Below the pieces are notes generated by a model, which was given only the letters and a program-made list of their open reading frames with translations, did not search any database and was not told the DNA's origin. 64,000 nt of DNA from Glycine soja (lineage: Eukaryota; Streptophyta; Magnoliopsida; Fabales; Fabaceae): contig NC_041012.1 in the NCBI RefSeq assembly GCF_004193775.1, forward strand, positions 12,545,223 to 12,609,222. Reading direction: 5' to 3'. The translations under genes were made by a program, and so were the position numbers. Shown in pieces: positions 11,701 to 22,675 of this stretch; within the stretch, counting starts at the first letter, position 1, and each line of letters opens with the position of its first letter.

Positions 11701-12648
11701 AGGGAAGAAAAAAAAACGGCAGAAGTCTTATTTAGGTTACTTATAATATTAATAATTTAATATGGTAGCTCTTGCATATAAAATTTGTGATTCAAACACT
11801 TGCACCAAAATTATGCGTATATCTAGTAGTAAGAGATAGTCAAACATAAAATAAATTTTGGATTAACGGTTAAGTTTTTAGGCTCTATATTTAATTAATA
11901 TTAAGTGCCAACCAAATTAGATTGCAGTCCAAGTTTGAAATGTTTTTCGTGATACATTTTCTTGAACGATTTAATCCAGTTGAACTTCACATGAGGCCAT
12001 GAAGGTCATTTTATATATATACTGAATTTATTTAATGATGTTAAAAGTTAATGAATTATTTAAGAGCTGGACTTGGATTTGAGAGGATTCCAACAATTAA
12101 TATATTTAATTTCCTTTCAAAGGAAAACTCTATGTTCCGTAAGGTTACACTTGCATTTTGCAATCTAAATCTCCCTATGTTTTACCCTTCTTAATCTAAC
12201 ACTTAAGTGAGGATGCTGAGAAATAAATAAGGTTGAGAAGTATAAGAGCAAGAACTTAATGCCTATCGCCTATACACTGACAGTAATACTGTTATACTGT
12301 AAGTGCATAACCTTTTTCTCTAAAAATAATCTCAACATGTAACTTCCTTTGATGTTAGACAATATGTTAATGGTTGGAGATTCTCCATTCTTATGATCAG
12401 CAGGAGGGTGTGCTCTCTCTCTTCTGTCATCAAGAAGTGATTCTTGGCTTTCTCCTTCTGATCTCTCCACAAGATGCAGTGCCGCGTTGCGCGAATTGAT
12501 AGCCGAAAACCGGGCAGCCATCATGGCAAGGCAATTTGTTTCAGATAGATCACATTTGCATAGTCACCACCATGCAGTGGAAGACTTGAAGGACATCCAA
12601 CCTGAGTCCAATTACTTCCCACAACAAATGTATCCCCAGACACAGTGA
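4967..12648 (+). CDS. SPL: SBP-box transcription factor, miR156-targeted (exons 4967-5634, 6774-6892, 12404-12648)
   Basis: This is a plant SQUAMOSA-promoter-binding-like nuclear transcription factor that binds GTAC-core DNA. Exon 1 encodes an Asn-rich N-terminus (residues about 36-48) and the start of the SBP domain (C177QVEGC...[10 protein letters not shown]...FCQQCSR). Exon 2 completes it ([27 protein letters not shown]) with the second zinc site and a bipartite nuclear signal. The first junction falls at CQQCSR/F, the usual SPL intron position. Donors are GTCCAA and GTAAAC, acceptors TTTTTAG and CAGCAG. Phases fit, giving 343 aa (or 344 if exon 3 starts at 12401) and stop TGA 12646-12648. 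Exon 3 begins [10 protein letters not shown], over the miR156 site, and ends YPQTQ. Start ATG 4967 is the first in-frame ATG. Exon joins are my inference; which numbered SPL this is I cannot say. Confidence 0.93.
5635..6773 (+). other. SPL intron 1
   Basis: 1139 bp between donor GTCCAA (5635) and acceptor TTTTTAG (ending 6773). AT-rich; apart from the AAT microsatellite I see no insertion in it. Confidence 0.85.
5661..5709 (+). repeat. (AAT)n microsatellite in SPL intron 1
   Basis: About 16 AAT units begin 27 bases after the exon 1 donor. If intron 1 were retained, translation would run through this repeat as poly-Ile and then stop, truncating the SBP domain. Exon 1 also has a shorter AAT/AAC run (5074-5106) coding Asn. 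Confidence 0.95.
7421..7935 (+). repeat. Imperfect direct duplication, period about 261 bp
   Basis: Two adjacent copies start ATGAC(A/C)AGAGTTTATTG at 7421 and 7682. Both run through CTATTTACCGAAACA and AATCTTGCCATT to CTATGGATAAAAAAAATG at about 7620 and 7890. The copies differ by scattered changes and small indels, so the event is not recent. Confidence 0.8.
8700..10045 (-). mobile_element. LINE 3' fragment, antisense inside SPL intron 2
   Basis: On the minus strand, from 10045 downward, come the region after the reverse transcriptase ([19 protein letters not shown]; then [20 protein letters not shown] and [15 protein letters not shown] at 9668-9964), a zf-RVT-like stretch (about 9290-9480), and an RNase H-like domain (8840-9178, [17 protein letters not shown]). 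This is the usual 3' order of plant L1-type LINEs, and the rest of the element is missing, as expected for 5' truncation. A T run at about 8711-8720 may be the poly-A tail. Frameshifts and stops break it. I could not identify target duplications. Confidence 0.85.
8840..9178 (-). pseudogene. RNase H-like domain of the intronic LINE
   Basis: 112 aa open piece with [20 protein letters not shown], the N-terminal strand of the RVT_3-type RNase H fold. The Asp in NVDASF is the expected first catalytic residue. The rest of the domain is degraded (DDRGSHV then divergence). In intact LINEs this domain removes RNA from RNA:DNA hybrids. Confidence 0.75.
12398..12403 (+). promoter_or_regulatory. Tandem (NAGNAG) splice acceptor of SPL exon 3
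   Basis: The sequence CAGCAG precedes GAGGGTGTGC. Either AG keeps the reading frame: the first gives Q-A-G-G-C-A-L, the second Q-G-G-C-A-L, so the two forms differ by one Ala. It lies 6-9 bases before the miR156 site. Confidence 0.75.
12410..12429 (+). promoter_or_regulatory. miR156/157 target site in SPL coding sequence
   Basis: The 20 bases GTGCTCTCTCTC followed by TTCTGTCA match the canonical SPL target of miR156. They encode part of the conserved ALSLLSS motif. In known SPL genes this site triggers cleavage or translational repression in juvenile tissue. Confidence 0.95.
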
Positions 12649-15600
12649 AGGATCCATGTGTGTAAAAGCTTGAGATCTTAATGCTGGTTATGGTTACTTA
12701 CTTACTTGATCCAAAGATTAGGGAAACAAGATTTTAAAGAGTGTTGACATTTATGGAATGCCTAAAGAAATGACAGTGTGTCTCAAGTTTTCAATTCTTT
12801 AATTTGCTAAAAAAATAAAAGTTTGAACTTCTTTACAGGGTCAGGGTGCGAACTATAGACTAGTTTATTAGGCTAATAAAAAATCCTAATGTTGTATTTG
12901 CATCTCTACTTGTTTCCAAGTGTTTATTTGCAAGGTTGTTTTATATTGAATTCAATCACTTGAAAATCATATATTGAATAATTTTGCATTTGAACTTTTT
13001 ATTTTGCTTTACAAATTTACAACCCGCTCAGACGTTTTAAAGGGGAAATCAAATAGCTTTTGCTTTTGAATTTATAAGGAACCCAAGTTCACAGCATGAA
13101 TCTCTCAATTCATTGTATATGATGTCCACATTGAACATGGGTTAGTGGGTTATTTTGTTTTGTGATTTGATTGATCTGAAGCATAAACTGCCTTGATCAT
13201 TAAATATTTGTATGTATGCATGTGTATCGATTTAGTCCTTAAAATTGGCTTAACTAGTCACTTTGGTTTCTAACATTGCATAAAAAGCAACTTAATTCCA
13301 CAATTTGATAATAGTGTAAATTGGTTGCTTGAATTTGATAAGTGTTGTATAATTTGATCTCTAGGCATATAAGTGGCCAAAGCGATTATTGTACAACAAA
13401 ATCAAGGATTGAATTGATTGATGTATAGGAACTAAATGACTATATCTTGGTAATATTAGGTACTAAAATTTTCTATAATTGCTAGTGTTAAGGTTTTTTT
13501 TTTTTGTTAATTTAGAGATTGGTCAGTATAATTTCAAAAACTAATTTCAAACATAACCCGTAAATATAGTTTAAATTTCAGGATTGGATCAGTAATAATT
13601 GTCTGCACAAACTTCGTTATGTGAAGGCATGATGAGGGTCATTGTATATGTAAAGAGACAGTTGTTGAATTTATATAAAGTTATAAATCATTGATAATAT
13701 AAAAAGTGGATGTAACTTATCAGGATCGTTTTTAAAATTGTAGAGTTCCAAGATAAAATAATAATAAGGACTTCATATATATAGATATTAAAAAAATATA
13801 AATATATATTGCACAAAAATAAATACATAATTTTATTAGATGAGTATGTTTTATTACATTAAGTTGAATAGCATCATTTTAATAAATTTAAAAAAGACGT
13901 ATCATGTTTTTCATTCAATTTATTAATATATTATTATTTATAATTTAATTTATATCTCTAAAAAAAATTACTCATACATAAGTATTTATATATAAGAACA
14001 TTTAACAAAGAGATCTAATTCAAGTTAGTTGAATAAAATAAAGTATTGTAAATAAGTTCTTTAGTATCTTCTTTAATTCTTATCCATACAAAAATATACA
14101 AGGACACATTTTTTCATAACTTCTTCTCTATTTTTTTTTCTTTCTTTATTTATCTTCCTTTATCGTTACATTTCGTTTTCACATTTTAATTTTTCTCTCT
14201 CTACATCTCGAAAAAAAATATACACCCATCATTTTAAATAATTTTTAAGACCTCTCTATTTTTTTTGTCAAAAAATATGTCTATATTATTTTCCTAATTT
14301 TTTAATAAAAATAAAGAAATATTATTTTATTGTTTGAAGCAGTTACTATGTTATTCTTATTAGTATTTTGTTAAAAAAATTGCTTTAATAAAAATGAGTG
14401 TCAATTATATTTTTAAAACATTAAACACGATATCTAAATAAAATAAATTTTTCCTATCATTAGAATTGCTATCATGAATTTTAAAAACTAAACTTATTTT
14501 CTCTGACTGTAATTTTATAGTCTTCTACCTTTTGTTTAATTTATATAAAGTTGGTTTTTACGGTTTGTAGTCAACTAGTTTTTGGATCCGTATAATACAA
14601 GGATTATTTTTAATATTATATAAGAATTATTATGAATATAAATATTTAATGAAAATAAATAATGTCATGATATTTTGTAGAATAAACCCAGTTGGACAAT
14701 AAATCAAATTTATTAAATTAAAGAATCAAACCAAATTTGTCCAAAAATTATCAAATAGATGGACAACAAACTAAAAATCAACATCCAAGTTTTATGTTTA
14801 TTTGTTATGTTCATCAAGACATTTGTCTACAATATACGACATATGTATGTTGTCTTTCATGCGGTCAACTAACTTTCAAAATCTGTTTTCCAGTTATGCA
14901 CATATCCTTAACACATGCATTTTCTATGAAAAACAATAAAATGTGTTCAAGAGATTAGAAATACAAATTTGGCACAACCTCTTGGTTAAACTAGAAAAAA
15001 AATGTCTAAAAACATATAGGAGACGAGTATCAAAAGAAATGTCTAACAATAGGTATTATTATAATTATTAATATGATTCCAAATAAATTATTTATCCCCA
15101 TGAATTAAGTAAAAATTTTCTTACTTGGTTTTATGATGAAAGAAAAATCCTCATGTGTTATATTTTATATACAATTATATTAAATTATTACAACAATAAT
15201 TAAAAATATAAAAATTATAATATAGTATATTTTCTTTCTAGAAATTTAAATTTAAGACGACATAAAAAATTAAACAAGACAGAAGTTAATAATGTTTGTT
15301 TTAAAGTGATTTACAAAAGTAATAAATAATTATTTTCCTAAATTTATTTTTTATTCTAATTTTTCATAGAGAATTTAATAATCATAATTTCATTGATTTA
15401 AATTACTTTTTATGTAATTAAATATACATTAATTAGATTGAAGAAATTTTAATTTTAATGAAAAAAATCTTTAATAAAAATTTCATCTCCATGAATTGAG
15501 TATAAATTCTCCTATTTGTTTTCATAAAATAGTGCATCCCCCTGTGTTATATTTATATATTTTATATTTTAAAAAAACTCCAAATTTCACTTCATATATT

Positions 15601-16140
15601 CATAAAATTATCCATCTCCATTTTGAATAATGCAAATTATTAATAAATCATGATTCATTTTACTTCTTCATATTTTATCTTTTAAGAAAATTATAAATTT
15701 TACTTCATATTTTATATATAATAATTTATATCTTAGTAAATATATAATTTAAATATAATTTTATTTTTTCTAGCTGATAAAAAATATATATAATTTCTCA
15801 TTACCAAACAAAAAGTTCATCCCCATAAATTAAATATAGGTTGAAATAGCAATAAACACACTAGTAGAGAGGTGGGGGGGCTTTGTATATCAAAGATATA
15901 AAATTTTGCAAATATATAAACCAATATAGGTAGCAATATAAATATTTGACAAGTCATCCACATATGAAGATCAATATGGTTGTTCACTAATTAGATAAAA
16001 GAGAGTTCTTAAAACAAATTTTCAAATAAGAACTTGGTGTTAAAAAGGTGATAAAAAATAGTATAAGAATATTCAATAAAATGTTATGAAGAAAAGTAGA
16101 AACACTTGTGTCAAATCCTAATTTTGTCCGAACAAGTTTC
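12649..16140. other. SPL 3' flank and AT-rich intergenic DNA
   Basis: It begins with the probable SPL 3' UTR (end not determinable), then turns very AT-rich. Around 15080-15160, 15480-15580 and 15815-15840 I see related stretches with ATC(C/T)CCAT(G/A)AATT, suggesting decayed repeats. No gene recognised. Confidence 0.5.
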
Positions 16141-16620
16141 TCAAAAACTAAAAAAAACACAAAAAATTAAAAAAAATAAAAAAATAAAAAACAAAAACAA
16201 AAAAAGATTAAAAAAAAAAGAAAACCTAAAAAAGGGAAGAAAGAATAAAAAGAGAAAATAAAAAAGGAAAGAAAGAACAGAAAAAGAAAATAAAAAATCA
16301 AAAGAAAGAAAAAAAAAGAAAAAAGGAAAGTAAGAACAAAACGAAAAACGGGAAAAAAGAAAAAAAAAGGAAAGAAAGAATAGAAAAAAAATAAAAAAGG
16401 AAAAAGAAACGTAAAAAAGTAAAAATAAAAAAAAAAGGAAAGAAAGAACCCAAATAAACAAGAAAAAAATAATAAAAAGGGGAAGAATTATAAAAGACGA
16501 ATGGAGAAGGAACACTATAAAAGAAAGAGATATGAACATCACAAAAACACACACAATTATACAGAAATACAAAGAAAACACATAAAGAACATGTAGAGAG
16601 TAAGAAGAGGGGAGGAGGTG
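16141..16620. repeat. Purine-rich low-complexity tract
   Basis: About 480 bases almost purely A and G on the + strand, built from GGAAAGAAAGAA-like units. It is followed after a short mixed stretch by a pyrimidine-rich run (16680-16770). Long F/S-rich minus-strand frames here are composition artefacts. Confidence 0.8.
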
Positions 16621-16779
16621 AAGGGAGTTCACTGTATCGCGTCATTTGATACTACAGTCACGAAAGAAGGAGGCATCTTTAGGTATCCCCTTATTCCTTT
16701 CATCTTATCTCTTTCTTTTTTTTTCTTTTCTTTCCTTCACTCTTCCTTCCCTCTCTTCTCCTATTTCTTTTGGTTTGAT

Positions 16780-17119
16780 TCATTTCAACTCATCGGTGAA
16801 TCCTTGGCCGCTGGTGAGACTCTTAGAATTTTTTTTGTAAATTTCTATGATCCATCTTTTAATAACAAAAAACAAAAAATAAATTGTTATTAACATCACT
16901 TTTTCACATATAATTTTTTATTTATTTTCGGCCAGGCCCATTTTTTCAAAAAATAATTGTAAATAAAATAAATACCACTAGTCACACCTCAATTTACACG
17001 CACACCCCGACTTCTTTTGAGCATAGCCCAAATGAATTAAAATTGATATTTACACCACCTTTTTCTGGTTTGGCTCTATTCTTCATTTTTTTATTTATCA
17101 TTGTTTAGTTAGTTTATAA
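16780..17119. other. Unassigned intergenic stretch
   Basis: Mixed AT-rich DNA between the pyrimidine run and the gypsy-like LTR. No gene, repeat or regulatory site that I can support. Confidence 0.4.
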
Positions 17120-18059
17120 TGTATTGTAAATATTCCTTTGCTTCTTGAAGATCAATGGCAACAAAGTGGAGAAGGAAGAAAGGTGATTGGAGACGCCACT
17201 TCAAGGAAAAGATGAGTGAAGAACAAGCTCACCACCATAGGAAGACATGAATAAGAGCTTGAACGTAGGAGAAGATGAGTGGAGGGAGAAGGATAGAATG
17301 AGCACAAAATTTAGTGCCTCGAATGAGGTCTGAACTTTGAAATGTAATTCTCAAATGATCAAAGTTGAAAAAATACACACACAAGATCTCTATTTATAGC
17401 TTAAGTGTCACACAAAATTGGAGGGAAATTTGAATTTCTATTTAAATTTCACTTGAATTTGAATTTGAATTTTTGGAGCTAAATTTGGAGCCAAAATTTC
17501 ACTAATTATGATTAGTGAATTTTAGCTATGGTTCAGCCCACTAATACAAGATCAAGTCCAAGATTCTCCACTAAGTGTGTTTAAGTGTCATGAGGCATGT
17601 AAAACATGAAGGACATGTACTAAGTGTGATTATATGATGTGACAATGAGGTGTAGCAAGAAAATGCTCACCTCCCCCTCTAAAATTTGATTGGATTGGGC
17701 TTCTCCCAATTCAATTAAATTTATCTCTTAACACACACACATCAAATAGTGCACTTAATGCATGTGAAATTACAAAGCTACCCTTAATACAAAAACTAGT
17801 CTAGGAGCCCTAAAATACAAGGGCTGAAAAATCCTACATTACTAGAGTACCCTACCTACATTATGGAGACCTATATACAAGGCCCAAAAATAATAAAATC
17901 CTAATCTAATATGTACAAAGATAAGTAGGCTCATACTTAGCCCATGGGCCCAAAATCTACCCTAAGGCTCTTGAGAACCCTCGGACCTTGTTTTGCCTCT
18001 CTGGCCCAATCTTCTTGGAGTCTTCTATCCAATGCCCTTAGGGGGGTAGGATTGCATCA
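17120..18059 (-). repeat. Gypsy-like LTR, minus orientation
   Basis: On the minus strand it starts TGATGCAATCCTACCCCCC (18059) and has a TATA-like GCTATAAATAGAG (about 17391-17403), giving a promoter and leader layout typical of an LTR. I recognise the type as a common legume gypsy LTR, but that is memory, not a search. The left end is uncertain and no target duplication was found. It may be the 3' LTR of a decayed minus-strand element whose internal part lies to the right. Confidence 0.6.
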
Positions 18060-18062
18060 CTT

Positions 18063-18470
18063 ACATTTCGTGCACTCCATGTTGGGTCTCTGATTTACTT
18101 AGCAGTGTTTTAATAAACGTGTGGGTAAATTTAACAAATGTCAAGTTTCCGACTTGCTTGATTTCATCAAGTTTACTGAAAACTCAAAATCTTTTTCACA
18201 TTCTGTGCACTCCATGCTGGGTCTCCGACTTGCTTGGTGATGTCTCAATAACGTGTGGATAAATTTAGCAAATGTCATGTTGGGTCTCCGACTTGCTTGA
18301 CTTTGCAAAGTTTACCCCAAACCCAAAATCTATTTTTACATTTCGTGCACTTCATGTTAGATCTCTGACTTGCTTCGTAGTGTTTCAATAATGTGTGAGT
18401 AAAATTTCGTGAAAGCCATTCTGGGTCTCCGACTTGCTTGACTTTACAAAGTATACTTGAGGTTCTCCCT
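18063..18470 (+). repeat. Tandem repeat, about 135-140 bp unit, three copies
   Basis: Units start ACATT(T/C)(C/T)GTGCACT at 18063, 18198 and 18338. Each runs through a GGGTCTC(C/T)GACTTGCTT block, and most have a GTGTG(G/A)(G/A)TAAA block. Some Tat/Ogre gypsy elements have such repeats between pol and the 3' LTR, and this array adjoins an LTR, so that origin is plausible. Confidence 0.8.
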
Positions 18471-19848
18471 TTTCTCCACAAACAAATAATCATTCAATTC
18501 TCCTTTTTCTCCATAAAAATTGCACATTACTCGAGATCGCTTTAAGGTCCAATGCCTTAAGCGATTCTCTCCGCTATTTTCTCAAAATTCAATGTCGTTT
18601 CAAGGTCCAATCCCTTAACGACTCTTTGTCACGCAATTAAAACAAATCTTTCAAAAAAAAATCAACCCAACATACAAGCTATTTTCTACCCAAAGAACTA
18701 CGTAAGTTTGATTTTCTCATTGCACCCGAGGATACGTAGGAGCGAGGGCAAACCCCTTGTCAACCTAAAAAACTAAAAAAAACGTAAAATCCTTTTTTTT
18801 TCTAAAAATAAAAATTTTCTTTCTTTTTCTAGATAAAAAAATATAACAAACATAATTCATGTTCTCAAGGAAAAATAAATAATTAAAAAGTCTCTTTACT
18901 TTTAGCGCACTCGATTAAAGGTTGTCGTCTTCATGACTGGCACGTGGGGTGTAACACCTTTCCCGTGTGTAAACGACTGTCGAATCCTTTTTCTCAAACC
19001 GCAGACCATTCCTTATCCTTTTTTGTTTTCCTGACGTTTTCCTTAAATAAACGTTGGTGGAGACTCCCTCAATTTTCCTTTTTGGAGAACTTCTTTTTAT
19101 CTTTTTTTTATCATCATCCCATCGTGGTCCATGTTATGACAAATTGGTTTATACTGGTTCACTCAACCTGAGCTACGTCCAGTTCTCCTTTACTCACTAG
19201 TAAAGAGTTCCACTAATCAAAACTTGATTACAAAACAAATATTCTAACCTGTCACTCTTGACTTTACAAGTATTCTTAATACCACTTCTAGTACTTTGTT
19301 AGACTTTCCCTGAATCTAAGAACCCAAGTATTGTTTAACACTAATTCATTCCTGGCTTTCACAAACAAAAATTTAGATGAATACAAGTATTCTATCATAA
19401 TTAATTATGACAAAGAACAAATATTTGGAATGCATATGTAAACACCTAATTTTGTCCATGTTTTATTTTTGTTTTGTTCCATAACAAATTTAGCATAAAA
19501 AAATGAGAGAAAACAAAACTTTATTAGGCTACTTGAGCTCATTTAACAAATAAAGTGTCCAGTCCAATCCAATCCACAAAATAAAAAATCTAATTACTTA
19601 AAAAACAAAAAAGCAGATATAATAAATAAAATAATTAAAATTGATTAAACAAGTCCACTTGATTGCTTGTAAATTCATTGAGATTAATTAAGAGGGAGGG
19701 GGAACCACTAAAAAAATCCTAATTAGAGAACCCAAATTCCCCATGAGAAAAAAATCAAACACCCTCAAACTAGACGCACAACCAAACCAACAACCACCCA
19801 CTTCAAAAAACCACTTTATGCACACCAAAAACAACACCAGCCGAGAGC
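18471..19848. other. Decayed repeat DNA left of the MULE
   Basis: Phrases such as CGAGGATACGTAGGAGCGAG and a stretch resembling a retrotransposon leader (about 18945-19075) suggest gypsy leftovers. A piece near 19150 resembles copia LTR sequence (TATACTGGTTCACTC). No coding frame is supported. Confidence 0.4.
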
Positions 19849-19857
19849 CACCAAGAA
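19849..19857. repeat. Left 9 bp target duplication of the MULE
   Basis: CACCAAGAA, identical to 29157-29165 on the other side. Confidence 0.93.
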
Positions 19858-20561
19858 GGCTTTTGCTTTGTGCACCATGCATATTGGTTGTGCACCCAAC
19901 AATATTTTGATATTCCAAAAATACCCTTGTGAGTTCTTCCTTTTACCTTTTTCTTTCACCTTTTTGACTCATTCATTCATTCATTTTGTTGGTTTCGTCG
20001 CGTTCATTCATTTTCGTGAGAGGAAAGGTCCATTGTGTCTGCTTTGGTCAAGCTGAAAGTCTTATGGTGGTTGGTGTGGTTGTCAACAGCGGAGGTAAGC
20101 TGCAACTTCTCTTCAATATAGTTTTTATTTTTGCATATAAAACTTAAGGATTATGAATCCATAAGTTATATAATACTTACGGATTAACAATTTGTGAGTT
20201 GTATTAATGTGTAAGTTTTATACAACTTACGGATTATTCATCCGTAAGTTAATTTTGTTTTTAGTTTTTTTTAAAAAAAATTTGTTTTATTATTTATTTT
20301 AAATGTAGTTAGTATTATTATCTGAAATATTTTTAAATGAGTATAGTTTCATAATTCATTCGTAAGCATTTGTTTTTATATTTTGGAAGTGGTATTAATT
20401 ATAAAATAATTTAGACGTATAATTTATTTGAGTCGTTGTACTTTAACATTGGTTGTTTTTAGTGCTTATAATTTGATGAATTACAATTAAGTTCAATAAT
20501 ATTAGCAATTTTAGTATATATGGTTATCAATTTTAAGTTCAACAAATTTATTTTGTTGGTT

Positions 20562-20562
<1 letters not shown>

Positions 20563-20619
<57 letters not shown>
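20563..20619. repeat. (TA)n microsatellite in the MULE
   Basis: About 28 uninterrupted TA units upstream of the transposase pseudogene. Confidence 0.95.
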
Positions 20620-20622
<3 letters not shown>

Positions 20623-20753
20623 TATGGTTATTAATTTTAATGTATTATATCATTAAATGCAGTAAAAAAATTTAAAAAATGTGTGATAGTATATGTTTGT
20701 TGTGGTTAGGTGTCGTTTGTTTGTCATTGAATTTTTTTAATGTTTTCTTAAGA

Positions 20754-22614
20754 TGGACGAAGATCACTGAATGCATGGCAGTATAATGTCTAAAGAAGTT
20801 GATATGAATGTAGAAACTGAAGACGAACCTGGTGTGAAATCTAAACATGTTGATTGTTTTGATGCCTTCAATACTTCTAAGGTATTAAATAAATTTTTGT
20901 TGTTAAAGTAAGTTAATGAATGTCCCTTAAAAACTAAAGATGTTTGGATTGCATTGTAAATGTTTGCTACCCGTGATGATGTTTTGAATTGGGCTCGAGC
21001 TATTGCTTATGAAATTGGTTTTGTAACGGTAATTGTGAGGTCAGACACAAATATTGGTATGAGAGAAAGGACGTCATTTGTGTTAATTGGTTGTGAAAGG
21101 AGTGGTCAGTATAGGGTCAAGAAGAAAGATTTGTTAAGAATAATGACTGGCAGTAGAAAATGTGGGTGCCCCATTAAGCCGCATGGAAGACTAGTGGTTG
21201 GAGGCAAAGGATGGATGGTGAAGTTAATGTGTGGGAGTCACAATCATGAATTGACTAAGTCATTAATTGGATGAAAAGATTATTGACAAAGTCAATGGTG
21301 AACCAATAAATATTCTGCTAACATTGAAAGAGGATAATGCCAATAGTTATACAATAATCAAGTAAGTATACAATACAAGAAATGCATACCGTTCTTCCAT
21401 AAGAGGCAGCAATACTGAAATGCAACAACTAATGAAGCTTCTTGAACATGATTAGTATATTCATTGGCATAGATTGAAGGATGAAGATGTTGTACACTAT
21501 ATGTTTTGGAGTCATCCTGATGCAGTGAAGCTATGCAATGCTTGTAATTTGGTATTTTTGATAGATAATACCCACAAAACAAACAGGTACAGGCTCCTAT
21601 TACTTGACATTGTTGGTGTGACACCAACATGGATGAATTTCTCTACTGTTTTTCCTTTGGAGGGAGAATGTGTAAATAATGTTGTTTGGGCTCTAGAATG
21701 CTTTCAAGGTCTTTTTCTCATACGTCATGCCCTCCCTGGGGTTATTGTTACCGACAAAGATCTAGCATTGATGAATGCATTGAAAACTGTGTTCCCAAGT
21801 GTACCAACTTGTTGTGTTAGTTTCACATTGATAAGAATGTGAAGGCAAAGTGTAAATCCTTGGTTGGTAAAAAAAAATGCATGGGATTATGTGATGGAAG
21901 CTTAGGGGAGTTTGGTCGATTGTCTTTCTGAGGAACAATTCAATGAGTGCCTTAAGAAGTTTGAAATTGCTTGTTCACCATGGCCAATGTTTGTTGACTA
22001 TGTCAACCAAACATAGATAATTCTCCACAAAGAAAGATTTGTTAAATCCTAGACGAATAAGGTCATGCACTTAGGAAACACAACAACTAACAGGTATAAA
22101 AATTGTAATTTTTTTTGTTGTTTAGGGTTTAGGACTTAATGGATAAAAATAGTTGTCTTAGTTTATTTTTTTTTGGGTATTTCATATGCAAGGTTGAATA
22201 TGCTCATTGGGCCTTAAAAGACTACTATTGAATAGCCTTGGAGACCTATGTAGTGTTTAGGAAGCCATAAACAACATGATCAAGCTGCAACACACTGAAA
22301 TTAAGGCATCTTTTGAGACAAGTACACATTTGATTGAACATGTTTTTAAAGTTACCTTATACAAGAAACTACTTGGCATGATATCAAGGTATGCTTTAAA
22401 CCAGATTGTTGCTGAGTATGAGCGTGTGAGTTATGTTGGTATTGGCAGTTCTTATTGTGGATGTGTAATGAGAACTACTTATGGTCTTCCTTGTGCACAC
22501 GAGCTAGCTAGATATGTTGTCAATAGCATACCTCTGGGTGTAATCCATATTTTTTGGTGGAGGTTAAGTTTTTCAGTCCAATGGTTATCTAAATATTGTC
22601 ATGTAATACGATAA
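20754..22614 (+). pseudogene. MULE transposase, broken
   Basis: A first ATG at 20754 is followed at once by a stop (codon 6), so the N-terminus is damaged. The piece 20960-21274 is a FAR1-type zinc domain (CERSGQYR...CGCPIK...WMVKLMCGSHNHEL). The piece 21474-21842 is the MULE catalytic domain with FLIDNTHKTN (first Asp) and VIVTDKDLALMNAL (second Asp). A frameshift follows near 21840, where HIDKNVKAKC continues in another frame. The piece 22276-22614 has the SWIM zinc finger (CGCVMRTTYGLPCAHELA, CxC...CxH). Domain order is typical of a MuDR/FAR1-like transposase. At least three disruptions make it inactive. Confidence 0.9.
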
Positions 22615-22675
22615 TATACACGTGTTTCATTGGATGTTCATATAACTATCTATTTTACTTAACTTTCAAACTATA

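Larger units (their letters stand above)
6893..12403 (+). other. SPL intron 2, 5.5 kb, enlarged by repeats
   Basis: It runs from donor GTAAAC at 6893 to a tandem acceptor CAGCAG ending at 12403. It holds a direct duplication (7421-7935) and an antisense LINE fragment (about 8700-10045). The remaining 10046-12400 stretch is AT-rich with no recognisable gene. The intron end is supported by an in-frame TGA at 12394-12396 just upstream of exon 3 and by the phase match with exon 2. Confidence 0.85.

Noticed and set aside
12270..12524. 84 aa minus-strand ORF
   Set aside because: It is the antisense of SPL exon 3 and its miR156 site; no independent coding evidence.
16141..16645. Two overlapping Phe/Ser-rich minus-strand ORFs
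   Set aside because: They come from the purine-rich tract, where stops are rare by composition.
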